From Gerris lacustris (lineage: Eukaryota; Arthropoda; Insecta; Hemiptera; Gerridae): a DNA stretch of 64,000 nucleotides. Location: assembly GCA_951217055.1 (NCBI GenBank), contig OX578282.1:41406329-41470328 (forward strand). The letters are read 5' to 3'. The number at the start of each line of letters is the position of its first letter. Positions within the stretch are counted from its first letter, which is position 1. The notes beneath the pieces were generated by a model. The model saw only the letters and a program-made list of their open reading frames with translations. It searched no databases and was not told the DNA's origin. Of the stretch, positions 45,434-57,539 are shown one piece after another. The translations under genes and the position numbers were made by a program.

Positions 45434-46081
45434 ATTGAAGCGAGCGTAAGCAAGCTTCTTACATTCAACAAAATATGCATCCTGTACATGCCCGACGATA
45501 ACTTGAGTAAAAGTTGACCGATTTAGTTGAAATTTGGCATACATGTTCCTTTTACTAATGCTCAGGCTAAGGTTCTTGGACAGTGTTATCCGTCAGAGAG
45601 ATCGCTCGCTACCCTCGCGTAAACGTGAGCTTCAAATGTCAAATTGGAATTTCAGGACGGGAAAATATTCTATCATCAACTATTCGATAATACGAACATT
45701 TTATTAGTAAAACCAACAGCGACATCACTATGAAGTGATAAAGATCGTAAAAACTATTAAAGCGGACCTAAACGTTTAAATTAAAATAGAGGAAACAACG
45801 TTTTTACCGATATCTTATGTTCTAACGTAACGATTTTAATAAAACTTCATATACATCATACATCGTCTAAAGCACAATTGAAACAGGCATGTAAAATTTC
45901 AATCGGATGCAAGCAGAAGTTTTTGTGTAGCGAAGTGGTTCTTTATAATAGTTGAAATGGAATGGCCGGGACGTGTTGGTGAGTTAAGGAGTCGTAGAAA
46001 TACACTTCTCCCCTACTTCACCGCTCTCTATTACAATCATAATTAACTATCTAATATTTATTGCATTACGCTCGCTTCAAT
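45434..46081 (-). repeat. Family C copy with 16-bp terminal inverted repeats
   Basis: The left end ATTGAAGCGAGCGTAA and the right end TTACGCTCGCTTCAAT are perfect inverted copies enclosing 648 bp. The interior shares the CCGATTTAGTTGAAATTTGG module, TTGGACAGTGTTATCCG, CGTAAACGTGAGCTTCAAAT and CATCACTATGAAGTGATAAA blocks with the other copies. A non-autonomous DNA transposon is the simplest reading; no clear target duplication is visible. Confidence 0.7.
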
Positions 46082-46099
46082 GATAGAGCCACGCAATGC

Positions 46100-48280
46100 T
46101 TTGTAATTTTAATAATTTTTTTTCAAATACAAAGTATGCATAGAGAAACTAAGTATTTTGATGGTATAAAATTCGATGTTTAGAGTTTGATGCACAAACA
46201 TATACAACATACACTTATTTAATGTCCACACACACATGTGACATACACATATGTGTGTGTGTGTTACATATTTAATGCCGCAGAATCGAAGGTGAGGTTT
46301 ATAGTTGTAACAATTATTTAACCATTTTATCTTCTTCTGTTGGTCGGAGTTTGAACTGATTCTTATCCAAAATGGCTCAAGGGTGAAAAAGGCTTTATCT
46401 TTAATTCTTCAAGTGTTAAAGACGGTTTAAATGTTAATGGTGTTTACTGGAGCTGCAGAGACGACGATAAGGTTGGTTAAGTGTCTTAGAACTCTACTTA
46501 ACAAGGGCTAAAGGGTTTCTAATGTGATGCAGTAATACTGAAAACTTAGCTACTTAGTTCCAACTGTTTTCTTTCCATTGCATTAGTATCACAACATCCA
46601 TTATTTTTTCTTTAACGGTTGGAAAACCCCAAGATCGTATATACGGTTCGAATATAGCCTTTTCTTTTTGGTAACGATTGAAAATGAAGTCGTTTACGGC
46701 CAAATCGAACACGGCTGGATATAATGTGGTGCGTGATTAGAAGTACCAGTATAAATCTTTGATTTTGAGTTAACATCGTAAAGCTTTATGTCCTTAATCG
46801 AATAATTCCAATAATCGCAGAATACCATTTAGTTAATTTGGTTTGACATTATCTTTAACTACTTTTATAATTATTATTCAGTGTTTAGACCTTAGTGCCC
46901 AGGTGTGTTTGAGTTTGCATATCGGCTACCCTAATTTTCATTTATTATAATTTATAATTTTAGTTATAACTAAGAATAATTTACGTTATCAGTTAAAAGA
47001 TAATGTAATTATACAACCTGATCGTGCGTCAATGCTTACATACTATGACTAATTGAGTCTGAAGTTGACGCTTTTAAACCAAAAATGACTTACCTCATTC
47101 TAATTGATGATATAACATTTTGGTAGAACTTTAATTTTGTAAAACAATTTGTTCTATGTCTGTTTTATCGCTGTTGCTCTTCTGAGCAATAGAAAATAAG
47201 GAAGAATTCAGGATGAATATCGGTCACTTAAGTTTTTTTTTGTTTTTTTTGCAGTGAAACGTGATCATAAGTGTAAAATATGTATTGCCTCTTTGGGAAT
47301 TGAACAGTCGAAGAATCAGGTATGTCTAGGTTTAGTTATTAGATTCAGGCGGCTTGTAACGATGATCTCTGCTCTATGCCGATCTTGTTCGTTCCTGCTA
47401 ATCCTGTACTAATGTTACTCTACTTCATCTACCTATCGACTAATTTATTTTATTATCGACTCTGACCTTATAGAGGCCAAAATATTTTATTTCAAACTAA
47501 ATGAATAACATGTGAAAATAAGATATCACTTGCGCATGTTATACAATAAATGTTAAATAAAGTCTGCTTGTTAAATTAATCGCTAATATCAAAAGTGTCC
47601 ACAAATTTGTACAAAACAAAAATGCATTAATGAATTAGCTACAGAAAAAACGTAAACAATACTATTACTGCATAGTTAAAGAAGTAGCTGTACAAACCGA
47701 GTGGAGAAAGTGGAAAAGCGATTTAATATAGAAGGATACGCAACTCTCTCCGGTTTTGTAAGAAACCCTTGGTTTAGCTACTGAATCGATACAAAGAGGA
47801 AGCGGAAGCCTGTCCAATGCAGGTGTCCCGTGACTCTCAGCCTTATCAGTAATAACAAACTCTGCAAATAACCCTTTGAGAGTAAAATAAAGGAACATTT
47901 GTATTTGATCATTGTGTAAGACATTCCTCGGAAATGTTACTAATTTTAGCTGATAAAATTGCATAACTTCTTTTTTTAACTGTCAAAGAAAATAGACTCA
48001 CCTTCTATTTACATATTTTTTTAATGTCGTAATATAATTCGCTTTTAACCGCAATAAAGCAATTATTGTATTCTTTAAGAAAAAAAAATTGATCAGGTTT
48101 TTGGAAAATCTTACGAACTGCCTCGATAAAATAGACGTGACCAAACTATGCTGCACTCAGGCTAAGTAATAATTAAGATTGTTCATATCAATTTTTTGTT
48201 TACTTATTGCATTTATTTTAATTTATTAATCCGCATATTTGTTCCTATTTTACTACGTTTTTATTAGCTTGATTTCTTGT
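46100..48280. other. Interval without recognisable genes
   Basis: A CA/TG-rich near-palindrome (ACACACACATGTG...CATATGTGTGTGTGT) lies at 46228-46263. A polypyrimidine tract ending in TTTTTTTTGCAG at about 47231-47253 looks like a splice acceptor, but no coding exon follows. Otherwise no signal. Confidence 0.35.
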
Positions 48281-51200
48281 TTGTTTGTTTATCCGGTACA
48301 AATCTGGCAATCGATTTCTAACTAACTTCCCGAATAGCTAGACGTTTGAAACTTTTAGCATAGCTCAGAACACGATGACAATGCATTATTTTATTTAATA
48401 AGTATTTTATTTAAGTTATTTTATTTGTTTTGCCATATCCCATATTTACACTAGAAGCTAAAAACCACGAAAACATTTTGCGCCGGAAGGTTATAGTCAT
48501 GTTATAGTAGTATTCAACAACAGGTTATAATAATAGTTTTTATTTACCGTATCAGTTTTAAGTTATGTTTCTTCTTCTTTAGCAAATTTTCATTGGAGTA
48601 ATTTACTAATATGCCTATTATAGTGCCATATTTCATTTTTTCTTTCATTAATAAAAATAAATATTGTTTTGATCAAAATTGTTTCACTCCCTTTCAAGAA
48701 AATAGTGAGAAAGAGAGCTCGTACTTTACCAATTTTTAAGTTCTGCAAAAACACTAAACACGTTAGTGTGAACACAGACTCCTCGAAAAAGAGAAGAAAA
48801 ACTTTCTTTAGCCAGAATTCAGTAATAAATCGTGAATATATATTTCTAAAGAATTTCATTAATGTAAAAGAGTACTGTAATTTATGTTAAAAAATCAAAA
48901 CAATTTTGACTGATGTAAAAAACGGTGGAAAATTAAATAAATTTACAACCATACGAAATTGGCAGTCTATTTCTCCTTTATTTATTTTTATTTTTTATAA
49001 CAATAAAGGGAATAATGCAGCTTTTATGAAATTTAAGTGAGCTGTTTTGTTGATTTCAAAGATTAATGTGATTATATCAACGTTAATTTTATACTCCGGG
49101 TACGGGGTATAATGAGTAGTATTTTTCTTAAAGAAATGTAATAAATTATAAGTCCTATTCCTATTGAATATTGAATGAAGCTTATTCAATTCAGCTAAAT
49201 TAAACTATCACAATACTTTTTTCAAACTAAAACCAGCCTCTTTAGTATTCTTTATTATATGTTTTAGTCTTAGCCTAGCAGAGTTCAAAATAATTGTTCT
49301 ATGAAAAATGTAATATTTTCCAGACTGATTCCTGTTATTTTTAGGTACCTGTAAATATTTTTGTTACCACAAGTTTAGATTGTACAAATTAAAAGAATTA
49401 ATATTGACTCCACTCTTCATTTCCAATCCATGCTCTTGGAAAATGAACAAGTAGTTCCCTTTTCTTGCTTCCTACAAATTCTTAAATGTTACCTTTATAC
49501 AGAAAAAAATGATTTACTACATTTTACAATTTATTTATTAATTACTAACATACAGATAAATACTAAAAAAGTAACGCATAACATACTATTCAGTAAACTC
49601 ATAAAACGTTCACGAGTTATAAGTTATAACCTTCTCTTGTTGTTGAGGTTCAATTGTAACCTATTATCTAGGATTGTAACCTCCCGGCGCAAAACTTTTT
49701 CGTGGTATTTAGCTTCTAGTCATATTTACGCAATCTTCATTTTGACGGGTCTCTAATTTGTGATAGATAAACATTGAATGACAGCAAAACAGGAAATATC
49801 GATTATATTATTTCTCGATTATATTATTTATATTATTTCAAATATATCGATAGCACGCTTTAGATTTGGTGTAGGGGAGATCCGTTGTACAAAGATTTGT
49901 CCTTTTATAGGTTTAAGATCAGCTCTTTAGATGGTTGTCATTTATGTGAAGTAAATAAATTCGGAATTATTTTTTTCACTAACATTATATTTTATATAAC
50001 AATAACAATTATATTATCAACATTACATACGATTCAACAGAAAATTTAAAAACGTAGTACATATATAAAAAGTTCTTTTTATCTTGAAATTATTATTATA
50101 TAAAGACCAAATGAAATGGTAGTCTAATGTACCTAATGATTCTGATTTGTGATCATAAATCTCTTAGCTTTTTAGTAAAATCTGTCATCCATTCAAGATG
50201 TGACTACTGTGGTCTCGTAAACGAACTACCTAGGCTCTTGCCGGAGGAATAGCATCACCTAGTCTTGATTAGTGAAGACGGGTAGGGCCTTTATAACTAT
50301 ATTTATTTGATACATATATTATGTATATTATGTATAAAATTATAAATCTAGGATAATAAAAGAATAGCCCAACAATTTCGGCTTAAAGTAATTATATTAA
50401 AAGTATCAACAAATTAACGAAGAAATTGCCCACTCAGCACAGGTGAACTCGAGTAAAAACATTTTTCAATCGTGACTAGAAGCTCTCCCTCTTCCTCTTG
50501 ATCACCCTAACTTCCACATTGACCTTTCACCTACAACTCTCCCTCCCATTACATCTCCTAGTATCAAGCGTCCCCTCGGCTAATCGATCACAAAACTGTA
50601 GTGCAAAATTGAAAATTGCACGATTCAGTGTCCATATTGAGTTGACAGTGTTAACAAAATATTACTTAAGGACTTTATAACGTAAAAACAACTGCATGTA
50701 TTCGGCTATGACTCTCATTTATAAATTACATAAAATGAAAATGCTTTTTTCGTTGTTTCAATGTTAAAATGTAAATCGTAACTATTAATACATGCATATG
50801 CCATTCTTCAATATTATGTCTAAATAGCTTTAGATATAAAAATTCAGTAAATTAATTTATTTACATAACAATAAAGAAAATTAGACATTAGATCTATTCT
50901 ATAAAAATTCCTGCCTAACTTACTTAGTACTTCTTCTTAAAGTTAATTATTAAAATATTGGTATTAATAAATTATTACATCCCAGTCTACTTTCTTTGTG
51001 GGTCGTATTAAATGACTATTGTATTCAAGATATTTTACCGTTGGGAAAGATAGGAATTTTACCCTAGAAAGGCAAAATATTCAAATTAAGCGGTTCCTAA
51101 CATTATTTGTGAATATTCATATCTACACCCCGAGAGAAACTGCTGAGGAAGAGGATTCAAATTTAACCGCTTTCTGAATAATTTGTGAAAATGCATATCA

Positions 51201-51540
51201 TTCACGGCCAAGGAAACGTGTGGTTTTAATAATAACTGAACAATATCTTTCTCCGTTTAGCAGAAACGCGGATATAACTACGTAGGGAAAATCTTGTATA
51301 TAATATTCATAGTATTAATTGAGAAAACAACCTAGATTGTTAAGTTAAACCTTTTCAAAATTTAATACCAAACACAAAAGCTTGAAAAACTCTATATAAA
51401 ATCAATTTTAACCACGTTTAAGAATTCCTTCAAAATATCAGGAAAAAACAGAATCTTAGAATCAACATTTTTTTTTTAAATCTATTTATAGAGTGTGGAA
51501 TCCACTCGAAATAAAGTCGACTTAGATCCCTGCATATTAA
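48281..51540. other. Interval without recognisable genes
   Basis: One diverged dispersed-repeat piece at about 48295-48400 relates to 40200-40465. Frames over 60 codons here are AT-driven and show no domain-like pattern. Confidence 0.35.
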
Positions 51541-51542
51541 AT

Positions 51543-51720
51543 TGGAAATCGCTTATAACGACCTTTATGGAGGAAGAAGAATTTCATCGTTTTATCCGAT
51601 CGTTGTTATTATAATATAACCCATGCCGTTTTTTAGTCTACAGTGAAACAAGTGGAAACATACTTCTGTCGTTATATGCCGTAGGTTGTTGTAAACAATC
51701 TTGTTATAAACGATTTCCAG
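51543..51720. repeat. Possible small MITE
   Basis: GGAAATCGCTTATAACGA at the left and, on the minus strand, GGAAATCGTTTATAACAA at the right are near-matching inverted termini about 177 bp apart. The interior is non-coding. Only one copy was noticed. Confidence 0.35.
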
Positions 51721-52034
51721 GTATGCGGACCGGGAAGTCTGCTGCGAAGCGACCGGAACTCGGAACACTGCGCAAACTGGCCACGATACCTTGACTTTAT
51801 AAATGGTTTTAAAAGTTGTCCCACAAGCAAATTCAGACCGTATCATTGGTCACGTATTCTTCAAATATCTAAATGTTTTTAGAGTGGTTGGTAAAACAAC
51901 AATCTTTATGCTAAAATATACCTTTATAATAATGCGAAAAATCAAATTACTAGTATCTTCATAATTTTTACTCAAAATTTAATTAAAATAGTAAAAAATA
52001 AACAGGTCAAGTGTGTGCTAGTCAGCACACAGCG

Positions 52035-52688
52035 AGGGTCCGTAGGCCACACTATATAGTGTTTAACTGCTAAAAAGCTTACTTTGAACAATTCTAAGGG
52101 TCTGATATTCTCAAAACACACTCTGATAAAGTATTGTTTTGCCACTGAACCGGACTACAACCATATAAATACATCGAAAAGACCATAATTATAAAAAAAA
52201 ACGTATTTTGTCAATAAAAAATAAAATAATATTTTTTTCGAAATTTCAAAAAAGTGGTATCTTTACTTTTGGTCGAAGAATGTTCAGGAATTTTTTCAGA
52301 TTTTTTGCACTTCACATAAGCGAGATAGAAGGGGGGGGGGGGGACACGTTTCACACCCAGTTCAAACTTGCCTACGCTCGCCCTATCAAAGTTATATCCA
52401 AAGAATTATATATTTTTGTAATCAGCTCGACGTACCCTTTCATATGGTACCCCTTACGGTGTCGAAAAAAAAAAAATATTTAACCCTTAAGTTTTTTTAC
52501 CCTAATTTTTTTGAAAAATATTTTTTTAAGTCGCTATATTTTTAAAATATGTGGGTAGGTACAAGACACATACATGCCAAATTTCAAAGTGATCGGACGA
52601 AAGATGTAGCCGTGAGAGCACGCGAGAGGACGGACGGACAGACACACGCAGGAAAATATAAGGGTCCTTGGTTTTGCCTACGGACCCT
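52035..52688. mobile_element. Terminal-inverted-repeat element (AGGGTCCGTAGGC ends)
   Basis: AGGGTCCGTAGGC at 52035-52047 and its reverse complement at 52676-52688 are perfect 13-bp inverted termini enclosing 654 bp. A G run lies at 52331-52344. Near the right end is CATGCCAAATTTCAAAGTGA followed by GGACGGACGGACAGACAC, another version of the module shared among repeat families. No transposase. Two overlapping frames of 67-91 codons here are repeat-derived. Confidence 0.6.
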
Positions 52689-53124
52689 AAAAATTGTAGT
52701 TGAACGATGTTGCTGTTTCTCCAAAACAAAGTTAGGTTTTAATCATTTCTCAAGTTGTTGGAAGGTGGTTCAATAACGCAAAACAGTAATTTCTATAACA
52801 AGAGCTTATGGTAATATGTACGAGCTTAAGTAACGTAAGTTAGAACTTCAGCAACTTATCTTAATCCCTGAGACATAGTATAGTAGGAAAATGATGGGAA
52901 TCGTGCTTAGAAGTGCTTTAAAACTATATCCATACTTCAGTTTTTGCTAAATAGTATACAGAAGTCTGGACTTGTTCCCATCATGGTTGCATAATTTCAA
53001 CCCTCCACTAAGGTCAGTGTAAACCTATAAATTATTCATTCCGAAGGATTATGATTATGCAATTGAATGATTAATGCTCCCTTTTAGAGATTATATCAGT
53101 TTTTTGACGCGAGGGAAACAAATC

Positions 53125-53142
53125 CCCCCCCCCCCCCCCCCA
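53125..53142. repeat. Poly-C tract
   Basis: About 17 consecutive C on the plus strand. Confidence 0.9.
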
Positions 53143-53738
53143 ACCCCTTTTTCCCATAGCACTAGCAAAATCTATATTTTATGACATGAACCATTCTGAA
53201 TTTCATTAATTCTGTACAAGGTGTTTGTTAAAACAAAGTTGAACGGAGATGGAGAGAATGGAAATTGGGAGGGATAACTAGATATTTACGGTCAACCGAG
53301 CGAACTCAAGCTTCTAATTTTATTTAGAATGGTCAAAAGTAACAAATGATAGGTTTTAAGAAAAATTAATTATTTTATAGAGCCTCATAAATAATATTAT
53401 ATTTTTTACCTCACTTAGTACTTATAAATATTGCCTTTATGTGGCATTGTGTAACAATACACTACATTTATTTGAACTACTAGAGTTTATGGGTATTGGT
53501 GCAGCCCGAGTGGTTTCCAAAGTATTTAGAAACCAAACTATAACCATAGGTTTGTATCTCACAAAGGTGTGCGTTGTGATGATCCAATGAAATAGATTTA
53601 TAAAATGGCTGATCCCCTGTCCCGCAGTAATATAATTTTGTGTAAAATAAACTAGGAGCAAAAATAAATATGTCTTGGAGCGACGGAATACCATCCACGT
53701 TTTGGTTTAACGTGGTCGAGGTATAGATATTGGAGTTT

Positions 53739-53928
53739 ACAACTATAAAAGAGGGAAAATGCTAAAACCGCTCAAAAATTGTGCATTGTGGGTCAAGTTT
53801 CCAGAAGGAGAATTAACTAGTTTAACAGAAAGACACAGTCCCGCTAAAAATCCCGTTGTTTTTAACCTTTCGGCATGTAAAGTTTTTGTGCGGTTTTAGA
53901 ATTTCTCTCTTTTTATAGTTGTGGCCCC
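53739..53928. mobile_element. Terminal-inverted-repeat element (family D, short form)
   Basis: ACAACTATAAAAGAGGGAAA with AATGCTAAAACCGC on the left and the minus-strand ACAACTATAAAAAGAGAGAA with ATTCTAAAACCGCAC on the right form inverted termini of about 40 bp. The whole element is only about 190 bp, whereas the relative at 32688-33356 is 669 bp. A MITE is the simplest reading. Confidence 0.65.
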
Positions 53929-54214
53929 CAGGATCATTAACTCGACTTTTAACGCTAACGTAAATGATAGTTTGTCTAAGTCTAAGAGGACATGGTTATG
54001 CTCGCCTAAAGTTTGAGGCTTTACGACTGCTGATTAATTACTTAATGATTCCTATAAGATAGTAATAGCGTTAAGTCAAACGTCTCTCTGTTGGACTAAA
54101 AATGGATTCCACTAGTTGACTGATTATAACGATTTAAAGTGGCCGAAACCACTTGATAAATCAAACGAAATGATTTAATCTGCTATATTTAACTTTTCTA
54201 TAATTAGTCCGTGA

Positions 54215-54365
54215 TCATTTAGATTAAGGATAATCAACATTTGGCAGCTCTTTAGACTGTTACTCCCCTTATAAAAGGAGAATTGTGATATTCCTTTGTC
54301 CCAAAGTACATTGGACTAAACATCTCTTTGTCTTAATAGTTATTTAGACAAAGGAATAGATACAT
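54215..54365. repeat. GACAAAGGAATATCACA family copy, inverted
   Basis: TTTAGACTGTTACTCCCCTT, TGTGATATTCCTTTGTCCC and AAGTACATTGGACTAAACAT are the reverse complement of the cluster near 41030-41150. Confidence 0.6.
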
Positions 54366-54369
54366 AATT

Positions 54370-56880
54370 ATATTTATTTATATTCTAAATGATAACAGGG
54401 TTTAATCTAAGTACCCAACATTGTTTAATTTAATACTGTCATTGATTTACTCATTAATTTTTTTTTTTTTTTTATGAATTTTATTCAGTGATACGTTCTC
54501 TTAAATGAAATAAAAAGTTATTTATTTGATTTATTCAACTTTTAACATTATATTAACTATTTCAATAGTTAAACTTAAAGTTTTCCGAGGGAAAACCACT
54601 AAGTGCCCTCACATTATTCCTATTCGAAACCAGATGTGGTTTGGTACTTAATCCTTAAATTTGTTGGTGTGCCCTCTGTTAAACAACCCCTTCTCATAAA
54701 ACCGCGAGAAAGTTTAGGGTAAACGGTTTGAAATTAAGTCACATTTCGGGGAAAAGCGGTACAAGCTTTTGGCTTCAATTTGGACAAGCTCCAAACTCGT
54801 AAAGTTTTCCAAAAGTTGGCGCAGATGCTTTCCCTATAGAAAGGCAAATGAAAGGAAATGCTAATTTGTCTTTTGTAATTCGTCCTATGAAATTAACCTT
54901 TCCTTATTACGTATTTAATTGCATTACTATTCATTCTTTTTCGGTGATAAAATCATTTATTTTTTTATTTTGCTATTTTAATCGCTTAAAGTGTTTGCTT
55001 TCCACTAGATATCATAGCCTAGAAATTGAATGAAAATTATGACTATTTTCATTAGATTTAAACTTTTTATTCTATTTTACTATTTTTTTTTATTTCTACT
55101 CTACAAAAAAATCGACTATTTCTAGAGAATTCTTCTGTACTACGAACCGCATTTTAAAGTATTATACCAGCTGAAATATTTCATCTTACTGATTTTTTGT
55201 TTTTTTTTAACGTCCCTGTATTTCTGTCTTCTTTGCGTTGTGAATAGCCTTAACTGCTAATCCGATTTTTTTAATATTTATTTGACATATTCTGCAATAT
55301 CATACTCCTAAGGAGAAACATATAAAGAAGTATTTAAGCTCTAAATTTAGTGTGTCCTCCAAATACCTTTGGCAAATTGTGAAAAATGTTTATAATGGTT
55401 TTGATTAAAATAAAGAATAATTTTGTCTATTCAAATACCAATTAAACTGCATACATCACTTTCCCGAAAAAAATCTAGTTTCCACTATAATAGAGAGAAC
55501 TATCTGAATAATTTTTTTGTTTTGTCTTTTCTTTAACATGTTACGATATCTTTGAATGACTGGCAACACTGCAATTTGCCTATTCTTAGCAATGAGTTTG
55601 TTTTTATTGAAGTTTTAAGCATTTTTTTTTTTTTTTTTTTTTTTTTTTATCATCTTAGCTTTTGAAGAACTGTTAAGTTTAATTACTTTAAAGAGTTTTT
55701 GAAATCATTAGAATTAGTATTCAAAAGGGGTTTGTATTGTCTGTGAGAAAATTAAATTTCTTTTAAAAAAAGAAAAGGCTATAGTTTTATAAAGTTACTT
55801 AACAAATAAGAAATACGTTTTTCATATTTACCCTTATATTATATATATAAATATCATAAATATTTTTAAATTTTAGTGGATATCCTGTTACCTACAACCT
55901 TTTAAATAATATAATAAATTCGTTTTTAAAAATGATGTTACTGTCTTTTTATTAAATTATATAGAGAATTTAGGAATAAATTCTCATCTCCGTATCTGTG
56001 AGTTGCTACAAACTTTTTATATCTAAATAAAATTTTTCTTAGTTAGAAAACCTCCATAGGAAACGAAATAGAACTAGGGAAATAAATTTATAGAAAAAAA
56101 TGAAAATGAGCTGTGCACTTTTAGATTACATCTAACATACGTACAAGTTTATATAATTGAACAGTATTTTTATATAAATTGGAATTCTGAAAAGTCAAAA
56201 AGTAGTTTTAAGCAAACTGCAGCTTTTCATAGCTAGGTGTATCATAGAATTTATAATAAACTGATTAGAAATTATCTCAAATAAAGACATATGAACAAGA
56301 GTGTCAGAGGAGTAAATTAAAATCAAAACAAAAGACTAAGTTGCACAGAATTGGTCATTGACTTAGAGACCCAGAAAATTCCATTAAAATGTAATTACTT
56401 GTGGAATCTAAAGTTAGTTACTTTTAGATTGTTGTAGCGTAGAAGTCGAAGTAAACCTAAATAAACATGAAGACGCCCATTAAAGGTCAATGGATCACTT
56501 CAAAAGAATACCAACAACAAACGGGGAACAGGAAAGAAGTTCATACAAAGAAAGGGGGGAAAAATACGAGAAAAGAGTGAGGATTTTTGAGTTATGAACA
56601 ATGTTGCTTCGTGGATACCCTGTTTCCAATTCAATATTAATTTTAACATAATTCATATAATACCTTTCAAAAATAAGCTTGAATGTACACTGTACACTTT
56701 GAATAATGAATTTATTTAAGAATAGATATGGTAGGTTGAGTAGATTTAATTCTGCTAAGGATTGAACTGGTTTTTATTTATATCCCGCCCCCAGGTTCAA
56801 GCATCAGCTAAGATATCAATTTATTTATTTATTTATCAATTTATTAAAAATTGTAAAAAATAACTTGTAAAAAAAATAAA
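54370..56880. other. AT-rich interval without genes
   Basis: T runs at about 54459-54475 and 55621-55648. No recognisable coding or repeat signal beyond these. Confidence 0.4.
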
Positions 56881-56884
56881 AAAA

Positions 56885-57445
56885 ATAGACTGCCAATTAG
56901 TGTGGCACATAGCTTCCTCGCATCCTATCATGTACTATAACAATTATGGTTATATTACTTTATTGTTATATTGTTTATTTTGTAAAAACTATTAATAGTT
57001 TTAGCGATCTTCAACACTTCATAGCGGTGTCGCTGTTGGTTTTACTAACAAATTGTATTTGAAAAAAATGTTTGTCTCATTGAATAGATGAAGTTAGATT
57101 TTTTTCCCGACCTAAAATTCCAATTTTAAATTTAAAGTTCACGTTTACGCGAGCGTTGCTCGTGAACGCTTGAACGGATAACGTTGTCCAACGAACTCGT
57201 CCTGGGCTTTGGTAAAATGAACATGTCTACCACATTTCATTAAAATCGGTCGGCATTTACTCAAGTAATCGTCGCACGTTTCATAATTCGTGGACACAGA
57301 CAGACAGACACGTGACCAAAAATGTTCCCCGATGTCTGAAACGGATTTCTGTCTTGGAATTTTTGAAATCGGAGGCATAAAAGTTTTTTTTTTTCTCAAA
57401 AGTGAACACAATGCTTCCGTTACCTTCGGTAAGCTCGGAAGAAAA
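56885..57445 (+). repeat. Dispersed repeat family C, copy (composite)
   Basis: Contains ATAGCGGTGTCGCTGTTGGT, GTTTACGCGAGCGTTGCTCG, GATAACGTTGTCCAACGAAC, ACCACATTTCATTAAAATCG and an AGACAGACAGAC run. It ends with GCTTCCGTTACCTTCGGTAAG, a terminus shared with 15427 and 18482. Its start (TAGACTGCCAATTAGTGTGG and CTTCCTCGCATCCTATC) recurs inverted at about 15745-15795. Confidence 0.6.
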
Positions 57446-57539
57446 AATTTTGAGTAATAAATAATAATTATTATTATTATAAAAAATCCCTGGCAGTAAA
57501 TGACGCGCCGTGCTCAATTTTGTTTAGATAAAATTGATT

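Noticed and set aside
47231..47256. Splice acceptor suggesting a host exon
   Set aside because: No open frame of coding character follows before stop codons in all three frames.
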